From assembly GCA_964417925.1 (NCBI GenBank), contig CAYQJV010000008.1, forward strand, positions 1 through 49,325: a stretch of 49,325 nt of DNA. The letters run 5' to 3'. Shown here one piece after another: positions 40,388-49,271 of the stretch. Position 1 is the first letter of the stretch. Each line of letters opens with the position of its first letter. The translations under genes and the position numbers were made by a program. Origin of the DNA: CAYQJV01 sp964417925 (GTDB taxonomy: Bacteria > Hydrothermota > Tepidihabitantia > B3-TA06 > CAYQJV01). The notes under the pieces are model-generated. The model saw nothing but the letters and a program-made list of their open reading frames with translations, had not been told where the DNA came from and did no database searches.

Positions 40388-42285
40388 ACATTGTTTCATC
40401 TTTGCTTTTAATTCCTCTAATATTTGGCATACTTTCTTATATAATTCCTAAGTTAAGAAATGAGTTTGCATTTGTAGGGTCTTTCCTCTCTCTTTACATT
40501 TCTGGAGTAATGTTTTTAAGAACCCTTAAAAATGAAGTTATATACAATTTTGGAGATTTTGGAAGTGTAAAATTGCTGTTTGGGGCGGATGTACTGTCTG
40601 GTGCATTACTTGTACTTTCTTCTCTTTTTACTTTACTTATCATTATATACGCATTTAAAGAATTGAGGGAATATGAAGGTGGAGGAAAATTCTTTATATT
40701 TACTTTATTTACTCTCTCTTTGGCCAATGGTGTGTTGCTTTCTAAGAATATATTCATGTTTCTCTTCTTCTGGAGTACAATGCTTTTTACTGTGTATGGT
40801 TTACTAATTATTGGTAAAAAAGGAGCGTATCTTTCTGCAGAAAAGGCATTCTTTCTTCTTGGACTTTCTGATGTTTTATTAATAGCAGGAATGGTTTTAC
40901 TTGTCGTTTTTCATGGAGATTTAATTCAGAAGAGTTTGATCTCTCTTAATACCACATGGGCAATAGTTTCTTTTATTTTCATAGCGGTAGGAGCTTTTGC
41001 AAAGGCTGGGGCTTATCCATTGCATACTTGGATTCCAAAGGCAGCGGAGACTTCCCCGGCTTCTGTAATGGCGTTTATTCCTGCATCTTTGGATAAAATT
41101 CTTGGAATATATCTTTTTGCACGAGCTGCAGGATACATATTCAATATAAGTTCAAACTTTACGGTCCATATAATATTTTTAACCTTAGGTGCTTTTACAG
41201 TAATTGCTGCAGTATTTATGGCAATGGTTCAACATGAAGCGCAGAAACTTTTATCCTATCATGCCATATCTCAGGTAGGATATATGATTCTTGGAATATC
41301 TACAGGTATCCCTTTAGGGATTGCAGGAGGTATTTTTCATATGATAAACAATACTCTCTACAAAACATCTTTGTTTTTATCCGCTGGAGCTGCTTCACAT
41401 CGTGCAAAGAGTTCGTTGCTTGAAAATCTTGGAGGACTTGCAAGATATATGCCTATTACATTTACAGGATTTTTAATAGCTGCTCTTTCAATTTCAGGAG
41501 TTCCTCCTTTAAATGGATTTTTCTCAAAATGGATGATATATCAAGCGTTTGTAGAGTTATTGCGTAAGAATGCTATATATGTAATATTTGTTATTTCTGC
41601 AATGTTTGGAAGTGTGTTAACTCTTGCATCCTTTATGAAACTTACTCATTCTATATTCTTAGGGAAAAAGTCTGAAGAGTTGAAAAATGTTAGAGAAGTA
41701 CCATTTGTGATGTGGTTTCCTATTATTGTTCTTGCTTTTCTCTGTATATTATTGGGAGTTTTTGGATATGAAGTTCCTCTAAAGCTTATACTTGTTCCCT
41801 CCATTGGGAGAGAGGCTGTAAAATTTATTGGGATTTGGAATCCGCAGTTAATGTTAGGATTACTTTGTATAGGTGTTGGTATAGGTTATCTGTTTTATAT
41901 TTATGGAAAAGCTTATTCTCCTAAATATAGAAAAATATTTATAGGTGGTGAAATTCTTACTGGAAATACAATAAGATACACAGGTCCTCATTTTTATCAG
42001 CCGATGAAGGAGATGCGCCTATTTAGTGATGTATACAGGTTTGCAGAAGAAGGAGCATTTGATATCTACTATTATTTAAAAGGTATTGTTTATGCTACAG
42101 GAGAAGTTGTAAAGGCTGTTATCCATAGGTTTGTAGAGAAAATCTACGAAGGGACCAAAGAGTTTATAAAACTTACTGGAAGATTATTTTCTTCGGTACA
42201 TAGAGGTAGGTTGATAGAATATATTTCTTGGATTTCTATAGGAATTTTCTTTATAATGTTTGTATTTATTTTTGGGAGGTTGTAA
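40381..42285 (+). CDS. NuoL/MnhA N-terminal-like antiporter subunit
   Basis: A 634-residue membrane protein with about 14 helices in the first 500 residues: VGAFAKAGAYPLHTWIPKAA, TSPASVMAFIPASLDK, SISGVPPLNGFFSKWMIYQ. The C-terminal 130 residues (FYQPMKEMRLFSDVYRFAEE) are an amphipathic extension, similar in place to the lateral helix of NuoL. Together with the next gene it covers what is one gene, mnhA, in Mrp antiporters. Confidence 0.88.
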   Translation: MVNIVSSLLLIPLIFGILSYIIPKLRNEFAFVGSFLSLYISGVMFLRTLKNEVIYNFGDFGSVKLLFGADVLSGALLVLSSLFTLLIIIYAFKELREYEGGGKFFIFTLFTLSLANGVLLSKNIFMFLFFWSTMLFTVYGLLIIGKKGAYLSAEKAFFLLGLSDVLLIAGMVLLVVFHGDLIQKSLISLNTTWAIVSFIFIAVGAFAKAGAYPLHTWIPKAAETSPASVMAFIPASLDKILGIYLFARAAGYIFNISSNFTVHIIFLTLGAFTVIAAVFMAMVQHEAQKLLSYHAISQVGYMILGISTGIPLGIAGGIFHMINNTLYKTSLFLSAGAASHRAKSSLLENLGGLARYMPITFTGFLIAALSISGVPPLNGFFSKWMIYQAFVELLRKNAIYVIFVISAMFGSVLTLASFMKLTHSIFLGKKSEELKNVREVPFVMWFPIIVLAFLCILLGVFGYEVPLKLILVPSIGREAVKFIGIWNPQLMLGLLCIGVGIGYLFYIYGKAYSPKYRKIFIGGEILTGNTIRYTGPHFYQPMKEMRLFSDVYRFAEEGAFDIYYYLKGIVYATGEVVKAVIHRFVEKIYEGTKEFIKLTGRLFSSVHRGRLIEYISWISIGIFFIMFVFIFGRL

Positions 42286-42818
42286 TGCATGCATTTTATA
42301 TTCTTCTTGTATTTATGGTAGCTGCTGGAGTAGTAGCGGTAGAGATAAAGGATTTACTTGCGGCAGTTATTTCTCTGGGAGCAGTTGGGTTTGGTGTAGC
42401 TATAATGTTTATTTTATTGCAGGCTCCTGATCTTGCTTTTGTCCAAATAGTAATAGAGATTTTGGCCGTTGTTTTCTTTATTGCAGTGGTATTAAAAACA
42501 ACTCATGAGGATGAAACTCTTGGAAGGAAATACACAAAAGAAGATGTAATTCCTGTGATAGGATTTGCTATGTTTGCTATAATGTTTCTCTATCTTGGTA
42601 TAAAAGCCGTGCTTTCTCTTCCTTCTTTTGGGAATCCTTTAATGAAGGTGGCTTCTTATTACATAGAAAATGGATTAAATGAGGTTGGTGCTTCAAATCT
42701 TGTTGCAGCAGTTATTCTTGATTACAGAGGGTATGATACGCTTGGGGAAGCAACAGTGTTGTTTACTTCTGTTATAGGAGTTTTAAGTTTATTGAGGATA
42801 GAGGGGAGGAAAAGATGA
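42285..42818 (+). CDS. MnhA C-terminal (MbhD/MbhE-like) subunit
   Basis: A 177-residue membrane protein from ATG 42285, with GGGAGG before it. The first half matches DUF4040/MbhD (LLAAVISLGAVGFGVAIMFI, LQAPDLAFVQIVIEILAVVF); the second half matches MbhE (NLVAAVILDYRGYDTLGEAT). In Pyrococcus these are two genes; here they are fused. Confidence 0.9.
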   Translation: MHAFYILLVFMVAAGVVAVEIKDLLAAVISLGAVGFGVAIMFILLQAPDLAFVQIVIEILAVVFFIAVVLKTTHEDETLGRKYTKEDVIPVIGFAMFAIMFLYLGIKAVLSLPSFGNPLMKVASYYIENGLNEVGASNLVAAVILDYRGYDTLGEATVLFTSVIGVLSLLRIEGRKR

Positions 42819-43249
42819 GAGGAATGACGGTAATTGTTAAAACTATAACAAAAATAATTGTTGGATTTATATTTCTCTATGGATGCTATATAGTTCTTTT
42901 TGGGCATATTTCTCCTGGTGGAGGTTTTGCAGGTGGAGCGATAATTGCATCTTCCTTTATCCTTGCGCGAATAGCTTTCGGAACTACAGAAGCTCAAGAA
43001 AAGAGTACTACAGTAGTCTCAAGTATTTTTGAGAGCATAGGAGGGATTGGTTTTTTATCCGTAGCATTAATTGGTATGCTTGTAGGAAGCTATTTCTTTG
43101 AAAATATACTCCCTTTGGGGATTCCTTTTAGACTTCTTTCTGCAGGACATATTCCTCTTGCAAATATTGCAATAGGGATAAAAGTAGGTGCAGCACTATT
43201 ATCCATTTTTTTAGCGCTTGCTTCGACTAAATATTTAATGAGGGAGTAG
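42815..43249 (+). CDS. mnhB: MnhB/MbhF-like antiporter subunit
   Basis: A 144-residue membrane protein: YIVLFGHISPGGGFAGGAII is the MnhB signature (G-h-lsPGGGFqGG). Four helices. Overlaps the previous gene by 4 bp and is followed directly by mnhC. Confidence 0.93.
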   Translation: MRGMTVIVKTITKIIVGFIFLYGCYIVLFGHISPGGGFAGGAIIASSFILARIAFGTTEAQEKSTTVVSSIFESIGGIGFLSVALIGMLVGSYFFENILPLGIPFRLLSAGHIPLANIAIGIKVGAALLSIFLALASTKYLMRE

Positions 43250-43251
43250 AT

Positions 43252-43590
43252 ATGATTGTGGTGACGGGTTGTTTACTTTTAATTCTTATAGGAATATATG
43301 CAATTTTAACAAAGAAAAACGTGATGAAAATAGTTATTGGATTTGCATTGATGGAATATGCTGTAAATCTTTTATTTGCAATTATAGGTTTTAAAAAAGG
43401 AGCGGTTGCACCAATAATTACTTCTATTCCTGTAAAACATGAATTTGTAGATCCTTTGCCCCAAGCGCTGGTTCTTACTGCAATTGTCATTGGGCTTGGA
43501 ACAACGGCTGTAATGCTTGCTTTAGCCTTGAGACTTTATGAGAGGACAAAAACATTTGATATTGATAAACTTAGGAGGTTAAAAGGATGA
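43252..43590 (+). CDS. mnhC: MnhC/NuoK-like antiporter subunit
   Basis: A 112-residue protein with three helices. IGFALMEYAVNLLFAIIGF and DPLPQALVLTAIVIGLGTTA are MnhC signatures (DPLPQALVLTAIVI). Overlaps mnhD by 4 bp. Confidence 0.95.
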   Translation: MIVVTGCLLLILIGIYAILTKKNVMKIVIGFALMEYAVNLLFAIIGFKKGAVAPIITSIPVKHEFVDPLPQALVLTAIVIGLGTTAVMLALALRLYERTKTFDIDKLRRLKG

Positions 43591-45077
43591 AAGGGCTTAT
43601 TCCTCTTTTTATTATAGTGCCTCTGGGATGTGCATTTTTAATTCCTATTTTTTCAAAAATATGGAAAAGATTTTCAGAAATTATTGAAGGAATAGGAACA
43701 TTATTCATTCTTCTGCTTTCATTTTATTTCCTTTTTAATCTCAAAGAACCTATGGTGTATCCTGTAGGAGGATGGTTTGCTCCTTTCGGGATAGTTTTTG
43801 TTCTGGATAAACTTTCGGTGTTCTTTGTAGTAATTATTGCTTTAATATGGTTTTTATCTTATCTTTTTGCAATAAACTACATGGATAGATATACAGGGGG
43901 GTGGAAGTTCTATACACTGTTCTCTTTGATACATGCTGGGATGTTTGGCGTCGCTATTACAGGAGACCTTTTCAATCTTTTTGTGTTTCTTGAGATAGCT
44001 TCTGTTTCTTCTTATGCATTGGTTGGATTTTCAGTGGAGGAAGAAGGTCTTGAAGCAGGTTTTAAATACATGGTAATGGGAGAGATAGCGAGTTTGTTCA
44101 TTCTTCTTGCTATTGCTTTTATTTACGCTTCATTTTCAACGCTTAATATGGCTGATATCTCAGTGTCTTTATACCATGCCCCAAGAAATGCTGTGTATTA
44201 TTTTGTTCTTGGGCTTCTCTGTTTTGGATTTCTTTTAAAATCTGCGTGTGTACCGTTCCATTCATGGTTACCTGATGCTCATCCTGCAGCGCCTGCTCCT
44301 GTTTCTTCAGTTCTTTCAGGAGTTTTTATAAAGATTCTTGGAATATACTCTTTTACAAGAATTATTTTTAATGTGTTCGGTTTATCAAGGGAAAACGCTG
44401 GAGTTGTATTTGATGTAATTGTGGTTCTTGGTATTTTATCCATAATTGTTGGCGGAGTTACTGCTCTTGTGCAGAAAGATTATAAAAGGATTCTTGCTTA
44501 TTCCAGTATTTCCCAAATAGGTTATATTCTTGCAGGTATTGGAATAGGAAATTTATGGGGAGTTACAGGAGCATTAATGCATGTGCTTGCTCATGCGATG
44601 GGTAAAGGACTTCTGTTTTTAACATCAGGTTCTGTCGTTTATAAAACAGAAGAGAGAGATATAGAAAAGATAGCAGGATTTGGAGCAAGAATGCCGTGGA
44701 CAGGTTATTCCTATTTACTTGGAATGTTTTCAATGGCAGGTATTCCTCCATTTGTGGGGTTTTTCTCAAAACTGTTTCTTATAATAGGTGCAGTACAGGC
44801 TAATATGTATGTAGTTGCTGGAGTATTTGTGGTGTTTTCTGTAGTTACTTTTGCATATTTATTAAGAATTGAAAATAAGGTTTTCTGGCAAAAAGGAGTA
44901 AAAGGAGTTGCGGATTCTCCATTTCTAATGATTCTTCCAATGGTAATACTTGCATTCCTCCTTTTTGCAGCGGGTATTGTTGTAGGATACATTCTAACCA
45001 ACTTTGTTAAGCCCGCTGCTTATGTGTTGTTGAAGGGGATAATGTATGCAAAAGATATTATAGGAGGAGGGATATGA
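43587..45077 (+). CDS. mnhD: MnhD-like antiporter subunit
   Basis: A 496-residue proton_antipo_M protein with about 14 helices: FGFLLKSACVPFHSWLPDAH (conserved Lys helix), HPAAPAPVSSVLSGVFIKIL, YSSISQIGYILAGIGIG, AGIPPFVGFFSKLFLIIG. Ion-translocating subunit of the Mrp module. Confidence 0.95.
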   Translation: MKGLIPLFIIVPLGCAFLIPIFSKIWKRFSEIIEGIGTLFILLLSFYFLFNLKEPMVYPVGGWFAPFGIVFVLDKLSVFFVVIIALIWFLSYLFAINYMDRYTGGWKFYTLFSLIHAGMFGVAITGDLFNLFVFLEIASVSSYALVGFSVEEEGLEAGFKYMVMGEIASLFILLAIAFIYASFSTLNMADISVSLYHAPRNAVYYFVLGLLCFGFLLKSACVPFHSWLPDAHPAAPAPVSSVLSGVFIKILGIYSFTRIIFNVFGLSRENAGVVFDVIVVLGILSIIVGGVTALVQKDYKRILAYSSISQIGYILAGIGIGNLWGVTGALMHVLAHAMGKGLLFLTSGSVVYKTEERDIEKIAGFGARMPWTGYSYLLGMFSMAGIPPFVGFFSKLFLIIGAVQANMYVVAGVFVVFSVVTFAYLLRIENKVFWQKGVKGVADSPFLMILPMVILAFLLFAAGIVVGYILTNFVKPAAYVLLKGIMYAKDIIGGGI

Positions 45078-45562
45078 TGGGTAGAGTTATATTTTTTATA
45101 TTTGGGTTTATTTTATGGCTTTTGTTAACTCAAAGTTTCTATCCTGAATGCATTGTTGCAGGAGTTCTTGTCACGTTGCTTGCTACTTTTATTCATGGAA
45201 AAGGATTTACTAATGCACCTATTAAATTTCTCTCTCCAAAAAGATGGTTTTGGGCAATAGTTTATATCCCATTTTTTATATGGTACATGATAGAAGCAAA
45301 CTTGGATGTTGCCTTTAGGGTGCTTTCTCCAAAGAGGCCAATAAAGCCAGGTATTGTGAAAATAAGAACTTCCCTAAAAACAGATACTGCAAAGACATTT
45401 CTTGCAAACTCAATAACTCTTACACCTGGTACAATGACTATTGATATAGATGGGGAATATCTCTATGTTCACTGGATAGATGTTAAAACAGAGGATATGG
45501 AAAAGGCATCAATGATAATAGCAGGAAGATTTGAAAAATTTTTAAGGAGGATTTTCGAATGA
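45074..45562 (+). CDS. mnhE: MnhE-like antiporter subunit
   Basis: A 162-residue protein: N-terminal helices, then KTDTAKTFLANSITLTPGTM followed by T.DIDGEYLYVHWI, the MnhE signature. ATG 45074 or 45077 after GGAGGAGG. Confidence 0.94.
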   Translation: MMGRVIFFIFGFILWLLLTQSFYPECIVAGVLVTLLATFIHGKGFTNAPIKFLSPKRWFWAIVYIPFFIWYMIEANLDVAFRVLSPKRPIKPGIVKIRTSLKTDTAKTFLANSITLTPGTMTIDIDGEYLYVHWIDVKTEDMEKASMIIAGRFEKFLRRIFE

Positions 45563-45813
45563 CGGTTCTTGTAGTTATTCTTTCGATATCTGCTTTTTTA
45601 TGTTTATACAGGATTTTTAAAGGACCAACAATTTCCGATAGAATGGTGGGAGTAGATATAATGGGAATTCTTTTTGTAGGAATAACTGCCCTTACCAGTA
45701 TACTGTTTAATCTTCCATATCTTCTTGACCTGGCTATTGCTCTTGCTTTGATAAGTTTTATAGGGACTCTTGCTTTGGCCAAATATCTTGAAAGGAGGAC
45801 TCTGGATGATTGA
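45559..45813 (+). CDS. mnhF: MnhF-like antiporter subunit
   Basis: An 84-residue protein with three helices. FKGPTISDRMVGVDIMGILF is the MnhF signature (GPt..DRvva.D). Overlaps its neighbours by 4 and 8 bp. Confidence 0.94.
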   Translation: MTVLVVILSISAFLCLYRIFKGPTISDRMVGVDIMGILFVGITALTSILFNLPYLLDLAIALALISFIGTLALAKYLERRTLDD

Positions 45814-46180
45814 GTTTTTAGGATGGATTGTAATAGTTATTGGTGTTATTTTTGATCTGCTTGGAACTTTAGGACTTGTGAGATTTCCTGATGTTTATAA
45901 CAGATTGCAAGCAGCAACAAAAAGCGTTACTTTGGGAACTTTTGGAATAATGATAGGAATATTTTTACTCAATGGGTTGAATGTCACGGGAATTAAAGCA
46001 CTAATATGCGGAGTGTTTTTGCTTTTAACTGCACCAGTATCTGCTCATGCACTTGCGAGAGGTTCTCTTTTCTTTGGAATAAAAATGTGGAAAGGTACAA
46101 TTACCGATGCCTTTGGAAAAGATAAAAAGAAAACTGAACTTATAGAGAAGGAGGAGAAAAATGAAATATCCAAAGCTTAG
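45806..46180 (+). CDS. mnhG: MnhG-like antiporter subunit
   Basis: A 124-residue protein from ATG 45806, with AAGGAGG before it. FDLLGTLGLVRFPDVYNRLQ and APVSAHALARGSLFFGIKMW are MnhG signatures. The frame is open upstream to 45770 but those codons overlap mnhF and lack a ribosome binding site. Confidence 0.94.
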   Translation: MIEFLGWIVIVIGVIFDLLGTLGLVRFPDVYNRLQAATKSVTLGTFGIMIGIFLLNGLNVTGIKALICGVFLLLTAPVSAHALARGSLFFGIKMWKGTITDAFGKDKKKTELIEKEEKNEISKA

Positions 46181-46766
46181 AGAGCTTAAAGAGGCTATAA
46201 CCTCTTTGTTTAGTAAACCTTATACTACAAAATTTCCGAAAAAACCGTCAATTCCTTTTCCAAGGTTTAGAGGTAGAATAGAGTTTAATCCGGAAAAATG
46301 CATTGGATGCGGAGCTTGCGTAGAGGTATGTCCAGCGAATGCGAGAGAAATAAAAGATGATTTAGAAAAGAAAGTAAGAAGGATTATTTACCATTTGGAT
46401 ATGTGTATCTTATGCGGTCAATGTGTTGCCTATTGTATTACTAAAGAAGGTATTAGACACACCTTGGATTATGATATGGTTTATACAGATAAAAAAGAGT
46501 TTTATGATGAAATAGAAAAGGAACTTGTATTTTGTGAGAGATGTGGTAGACCTGTGACTACAAAAGATCATTTGCTATGGATAGCAGAAAAACTTGGTGA
46601 ATTGAGTTATGCAAATCCAACCCTTTTGCTTGCAAAGCTTTCTGAACTTGAAACAGTAGAGTTGCAACCAGAAAGAAAACAAGAAGCGTACAGAGCAGAT
46701 CATATGAGAATTTTATGCCCCTCTTGTAGAAGAGAAGTATATCTTAGGGAGATTTGGGGTTATTAA
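46161..46766 (+). CDS. mbhN: NuoI/MbhN-like ferredoxin subunit with zinc-ribbon-like tail
   Basis: A 201-residue protein with two [4Fe-4S] motifs (CIGCGACVEVCPANA; CILCGQCVAYC), as in NuoI and MbhN. The last 80 residues add CERCG and CPSCR pairs, a possible zinc or rubredoxin-like site absent in short MbhN. Strong AAGGAGG. In known Mbh operons this gene is next to MbhM; here it closes the operon after the Mrp genes. Confidence 0.9.
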   Translation: MKYPKLRELKEAITSLFSKPYTTKFPKKPSIPFPRFRGRIEFNPEKCIGCGACVEVCPANAREIKDDLEKKVRRIIYHLDMCILCGQCVAYCITKEGIRHTLDYDMVYTDKKEFYDEIEKELVFCERCGRPVTTKDHLLWIAEKLGELSYANPTLLLAKLSELETVELQPERKQEAYRADHMRILCPSCRREVYLREIWGY

Positions 46767-46857
46767 TTTTTTATCATTGATATCCATAAATCACTTTATT
46801 CCTTCTTTGGGTATTTAACTTATATTTTAATTTTATTAAAAATATGTTAAAAAAAAA

Positions 46858-47379
46858 GTGAAAGTAATTTTTGAACATATTAAAAATTACTTTATACATA
46901 GTGGCCTTAAATGGGTCATAGGAATAATTGCTTTTATCGTTGGATTTTTTTTGATAAAAATTGTAAGTAAAGCTTTAGCAAAGGTATTTGAAAAAACTGA
47001 TTTTGATCCGACCGTTGAAGTATTTATTCAACGTTCTATTAAGGTATTTTTATGGATTGTACTTATAATTTTTATACTTGGTAATCTTGGAATTAATGTA
47101 ACAGGAATTCTTGCAGGACTTGGGATTGTAGGGTTTATAGTGGGTTTTGCAGTTAAGGATGTTCTTGCAAATCTTGCATCTGGGATATTTATATTAATGA
47201 ATAGACCTTTTAAAGTAGGAGAGAAAGTAGAGGTTGCAGGAATAAAAGGAATTGTAGAAGAAATAAACATATATGCTTGTATAATTATAACAGAAGATAA
47301 AAAATATGTTACAATTCCTAATTCAAAGATCTGGTCCGGACCTATAAAGAATCTTACGAGGTTAAAAACTTATAAATAA
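46858..47379 (+). CDS. short MscS-family mechanosensitive channel
   Basis: A 173-residue protein starting GTG 46858 (no clear ribosome binding site; preceded by a poly-A run). It holds the pore helix region LAGLGIVGFIVGFAVKDVLA NLASG and the beta-domain start RPFKVGEKVEVAGIKGIVEE, then YVTIPNSKIW, as in MscS. It stops there, about 110 residues before the usual C-terminal portal domain. Might gate as a minimal channel. Confidence 0.85.
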   Translation: MKVIFEHIKNYFIHSGLKWVIGIIAFIVGFFLIKIVSKALAKVFEKTDFDPTVEVFIQRSIKVFLWIVLIIFILGNLGINVTGILAGLGIVGFIVGFAVKDVLANLASGIFILMNRPFKVGEKVEVAGIKGIVEEINIYACIIITEDKKYVTIPNSKIWSGPIKNLTRLKTYK

Positions 47380-47389
47380 AGATAAAAGC

Positions 47390-47417
47390 TTGACTTTATT
47401 AAAATTAATATTATACT
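47390..47417 (+). promoter_or_regulatory. promoter
   Basis: TTGACT (47390-47395), 16-bp spacer, TATACT (47412-47417), 12 bases before ATG 47430. Confidence 0.7.
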
Positions 47418-47429
47418 TAAAGCAGTTAT

Positions 47430-47948
47430 ATGAATGTTTATTTGAAATCATTGTTATTTTTAGTGTTTTTTAGCATATTCCATTTTGGATATGAACTTAC
47501 TAAATGGCAGTTTCTAAAACCATTTTGTGGTGTAAATGAATCTGTATTTCAACATTTGAAAATGGGCTTTTGGAGTTATTCACTTTTAAGTGTGATAGAA
47601 TACTTTTTTCAATCAAAAAAAGTAAAAAATAAAATTGTAAACTTCTGGTATTCACGGATACTATCAATTTTAATAATACCATGGATTTTAACAATCATTT
47701 GGTATTTACTTCCCGCATTGTATGGGAGGGCAAAATCTTTGATTATTGATTTACCATGGGCTGTTATTACTACATACGTATCCGGTCTATTCGTCATGCA
47801 AATAGAAAAGGAAATAGAAAAGGTTCGGTTTCGTGTTATCACTAAAGTTATTGTTCTGTTGTTATTGGTTATTTCGGCTTTTTTGTTTATTTGGTTTACT
47901 TATAGGTTACCATGGATAGATTTATTTGTAGATCCAGAAAAGTTATGA
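47430..47948 (+). CDS. DUF6512-like membrane protein
   Basis: A 172-residue protein with five hydrophobic segments. FSIFHFGYELTKWQFLKPFC followed by GVNESVFQHLKMGFW fits the DUF6512 pattern (H-x-[FL]-Y-E, NES.weHlK). Function unknown. No ribosome binding site between its promoter and ATG. Confidence 0.7.
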   Translation: MNVYLKSLLFLVFFSIFHFGYELTKWQFLKPFCGVNESVFQHLKMGFWSYSLLSVIEYFFQSKKVKNKIVNFWYSRILSILIIPWILTIIWYLLPALYGRAKSLIIDLPWAVITTYVSGLFVMQIEKEIEKVRFRVITKVIVLLLLVISAFLFIWFTYRLPWIDLFVDPEKL

Positions 47949-47984
47949 TAAGAAGTATTGTAAATGATTACAGTGTTTAAAATC

Positions 47985-48699
47985 ATGGTTTATTTTTTAT
48001 TGGACTTTTTGCTGGGTTATGAGCGGTATGTTTGGAATAGGTGGAGGATCGATAAGAATTCCTTTGCTTAATTTTGCAGGTTTACCTTTACTTACTGCAT
48101 ATGGAATTAATTTATTCGTAATTCTATTTTCATCTGTAGTTGGAGCGTTTAGTCATAGAAACAATATAGAATATAAAATAAATTGGACTATATATGATAA
48201 TTGGAGGTGCTTTTCTTGTAGGAATTGTTCAGACTTTGGTTTTAGCAATTATATTTGTAATCATTACCTTTATTACTGTTTCTGGAATATATATGGATAA
48301 AATCGCACCTAAGATTTCTAAGAGAATAAGACCAAATTTTTGGAGTATATTTCTTGGAACACTATGTTTAAATATAATTACAGGTATGCGAGGAAGAAGT
48401 GGTGGTTCTTTATTCTCTCCTTTTTAAAAGCAATGAGACTTAATATTCATAAAGCTATTGCTACTTCATTATTCGTAACAATTTTTACTGCTATTGCTGC
48501 TTGCGTTATTTATTGGCATCGTGGTAATATAGTTTGGGTGCCTGCTTTTTCTGTACTTGTAGGTTCAATAATTGGGGCAAGGATTGGAAGCAAAATATCA
48601 TTGAAGACAAAGCCTATATGGTTAGAAATAGGACTTTCTATTTTAGTGTTAATTTTAGCACTACTTGTGATTTACAAAGCAGTTTTACAAGGGAAATAG
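47985..48699 (+). pseudogene. TauE/SafE-family permease, multiple frameshifts
   Basis: Fragments of one TauE/SafE (TSUP) permease lie in successive frames: FIGLFAGL near 47996, MSGMFGIGGGSIRIPLLNFA from 48019, MIIGGAFLVGIVQTLVLAII from 48194, GRSGGSLFSPF to a stop at 48427, and LKAMRLNIHKAIATSLFVT to a stop at 48699. GMFGIGGG and the second-half repeat are family signatures. At least four frame changes in 700 bp, some in T-runs (47991-47996, 48421-48425). Either a pseudogene or local sequencing error near a contig end. Confidence 0.78.
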
Positions 48700-48739
48700 A
48701 AAAATTTTTGCAAGTATGTTTTTAACAAGGGGGAAAGAA

Positions 48740-49243
48740 ATGACGCCAGAAGAAATAATAAAAATTTTAGATTTACAACCTCTTCCAATAGAAGGAGGTT
48801 TTTATAAAAGAACATATTGTTCTAAGGAAATGATACCTAAGGAAGCACTTCCGCCTCGGTACAAAAATTCAAAACCTTTTGGAACCGCTATTTATTACCT
48901 TTTAACCTCTGATACATGTTCTTTGCTTCATAGGTTACCTACAGATGAAATCTTCCATTTTTATCTTGGAGATCCTGTTATAATGTTACAACTTCATCCT
49001 GATGGAACTTCAGAAGTGATAATCTTAGGACATGCAATAGATAAAGGAGAGAAAGTTCAAGTAGTGGTTCCCAAATATACTTGGCAAGGATGTTTTTTAA
49101 AAGAAGGAGGTAAATTTGCACTCATGGGAACTACTATGGCACCTGGATTTGATTCTTCTGATTATCAACCAGGGAATAGAAATTATTTAATTAAAAAATA
49201 TCCTGATAAGAAAGATTTAATAATTAGACTTACATCTCAATAA
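48740..49243 (+). CDS. DUF985-family cupin
   Basis: A 167-residue protein. ATG 48740 has AGGGGGAAA before it. LPIEGGFYKRTYCSKEMIP, FGTAIYYLLTSDTCSLLHRL, DEIFHFYLGDPVIMLQLHPD and YTWQGCFLKEGGKFALMGTT are DUF985 signatures; PGFDSSDY is typical of the end. A small beta-barrel of unknown substrate, probably sugar- or nucleotide-related. Confidence 0.93.
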   Translation: MTPEEIIKILDLQPLPIEGGFYKRTYCSKEMIPKEALPPRYKNSKPFGTAIYYLLTSDTCSLLHRLPTDEIFHFYLGDPVIMLQLHPDGTSEVIILGHAIDKGEKVQVVVPKYTWQGCFLKEGGKFALMGTTMAPGFDSSDYQPGNRNYLIKKYPDKKDLIIRLTSQ

Positions 49244-49271
49244 ATATAAATTTCTGTAAGATTAAAAAGCT

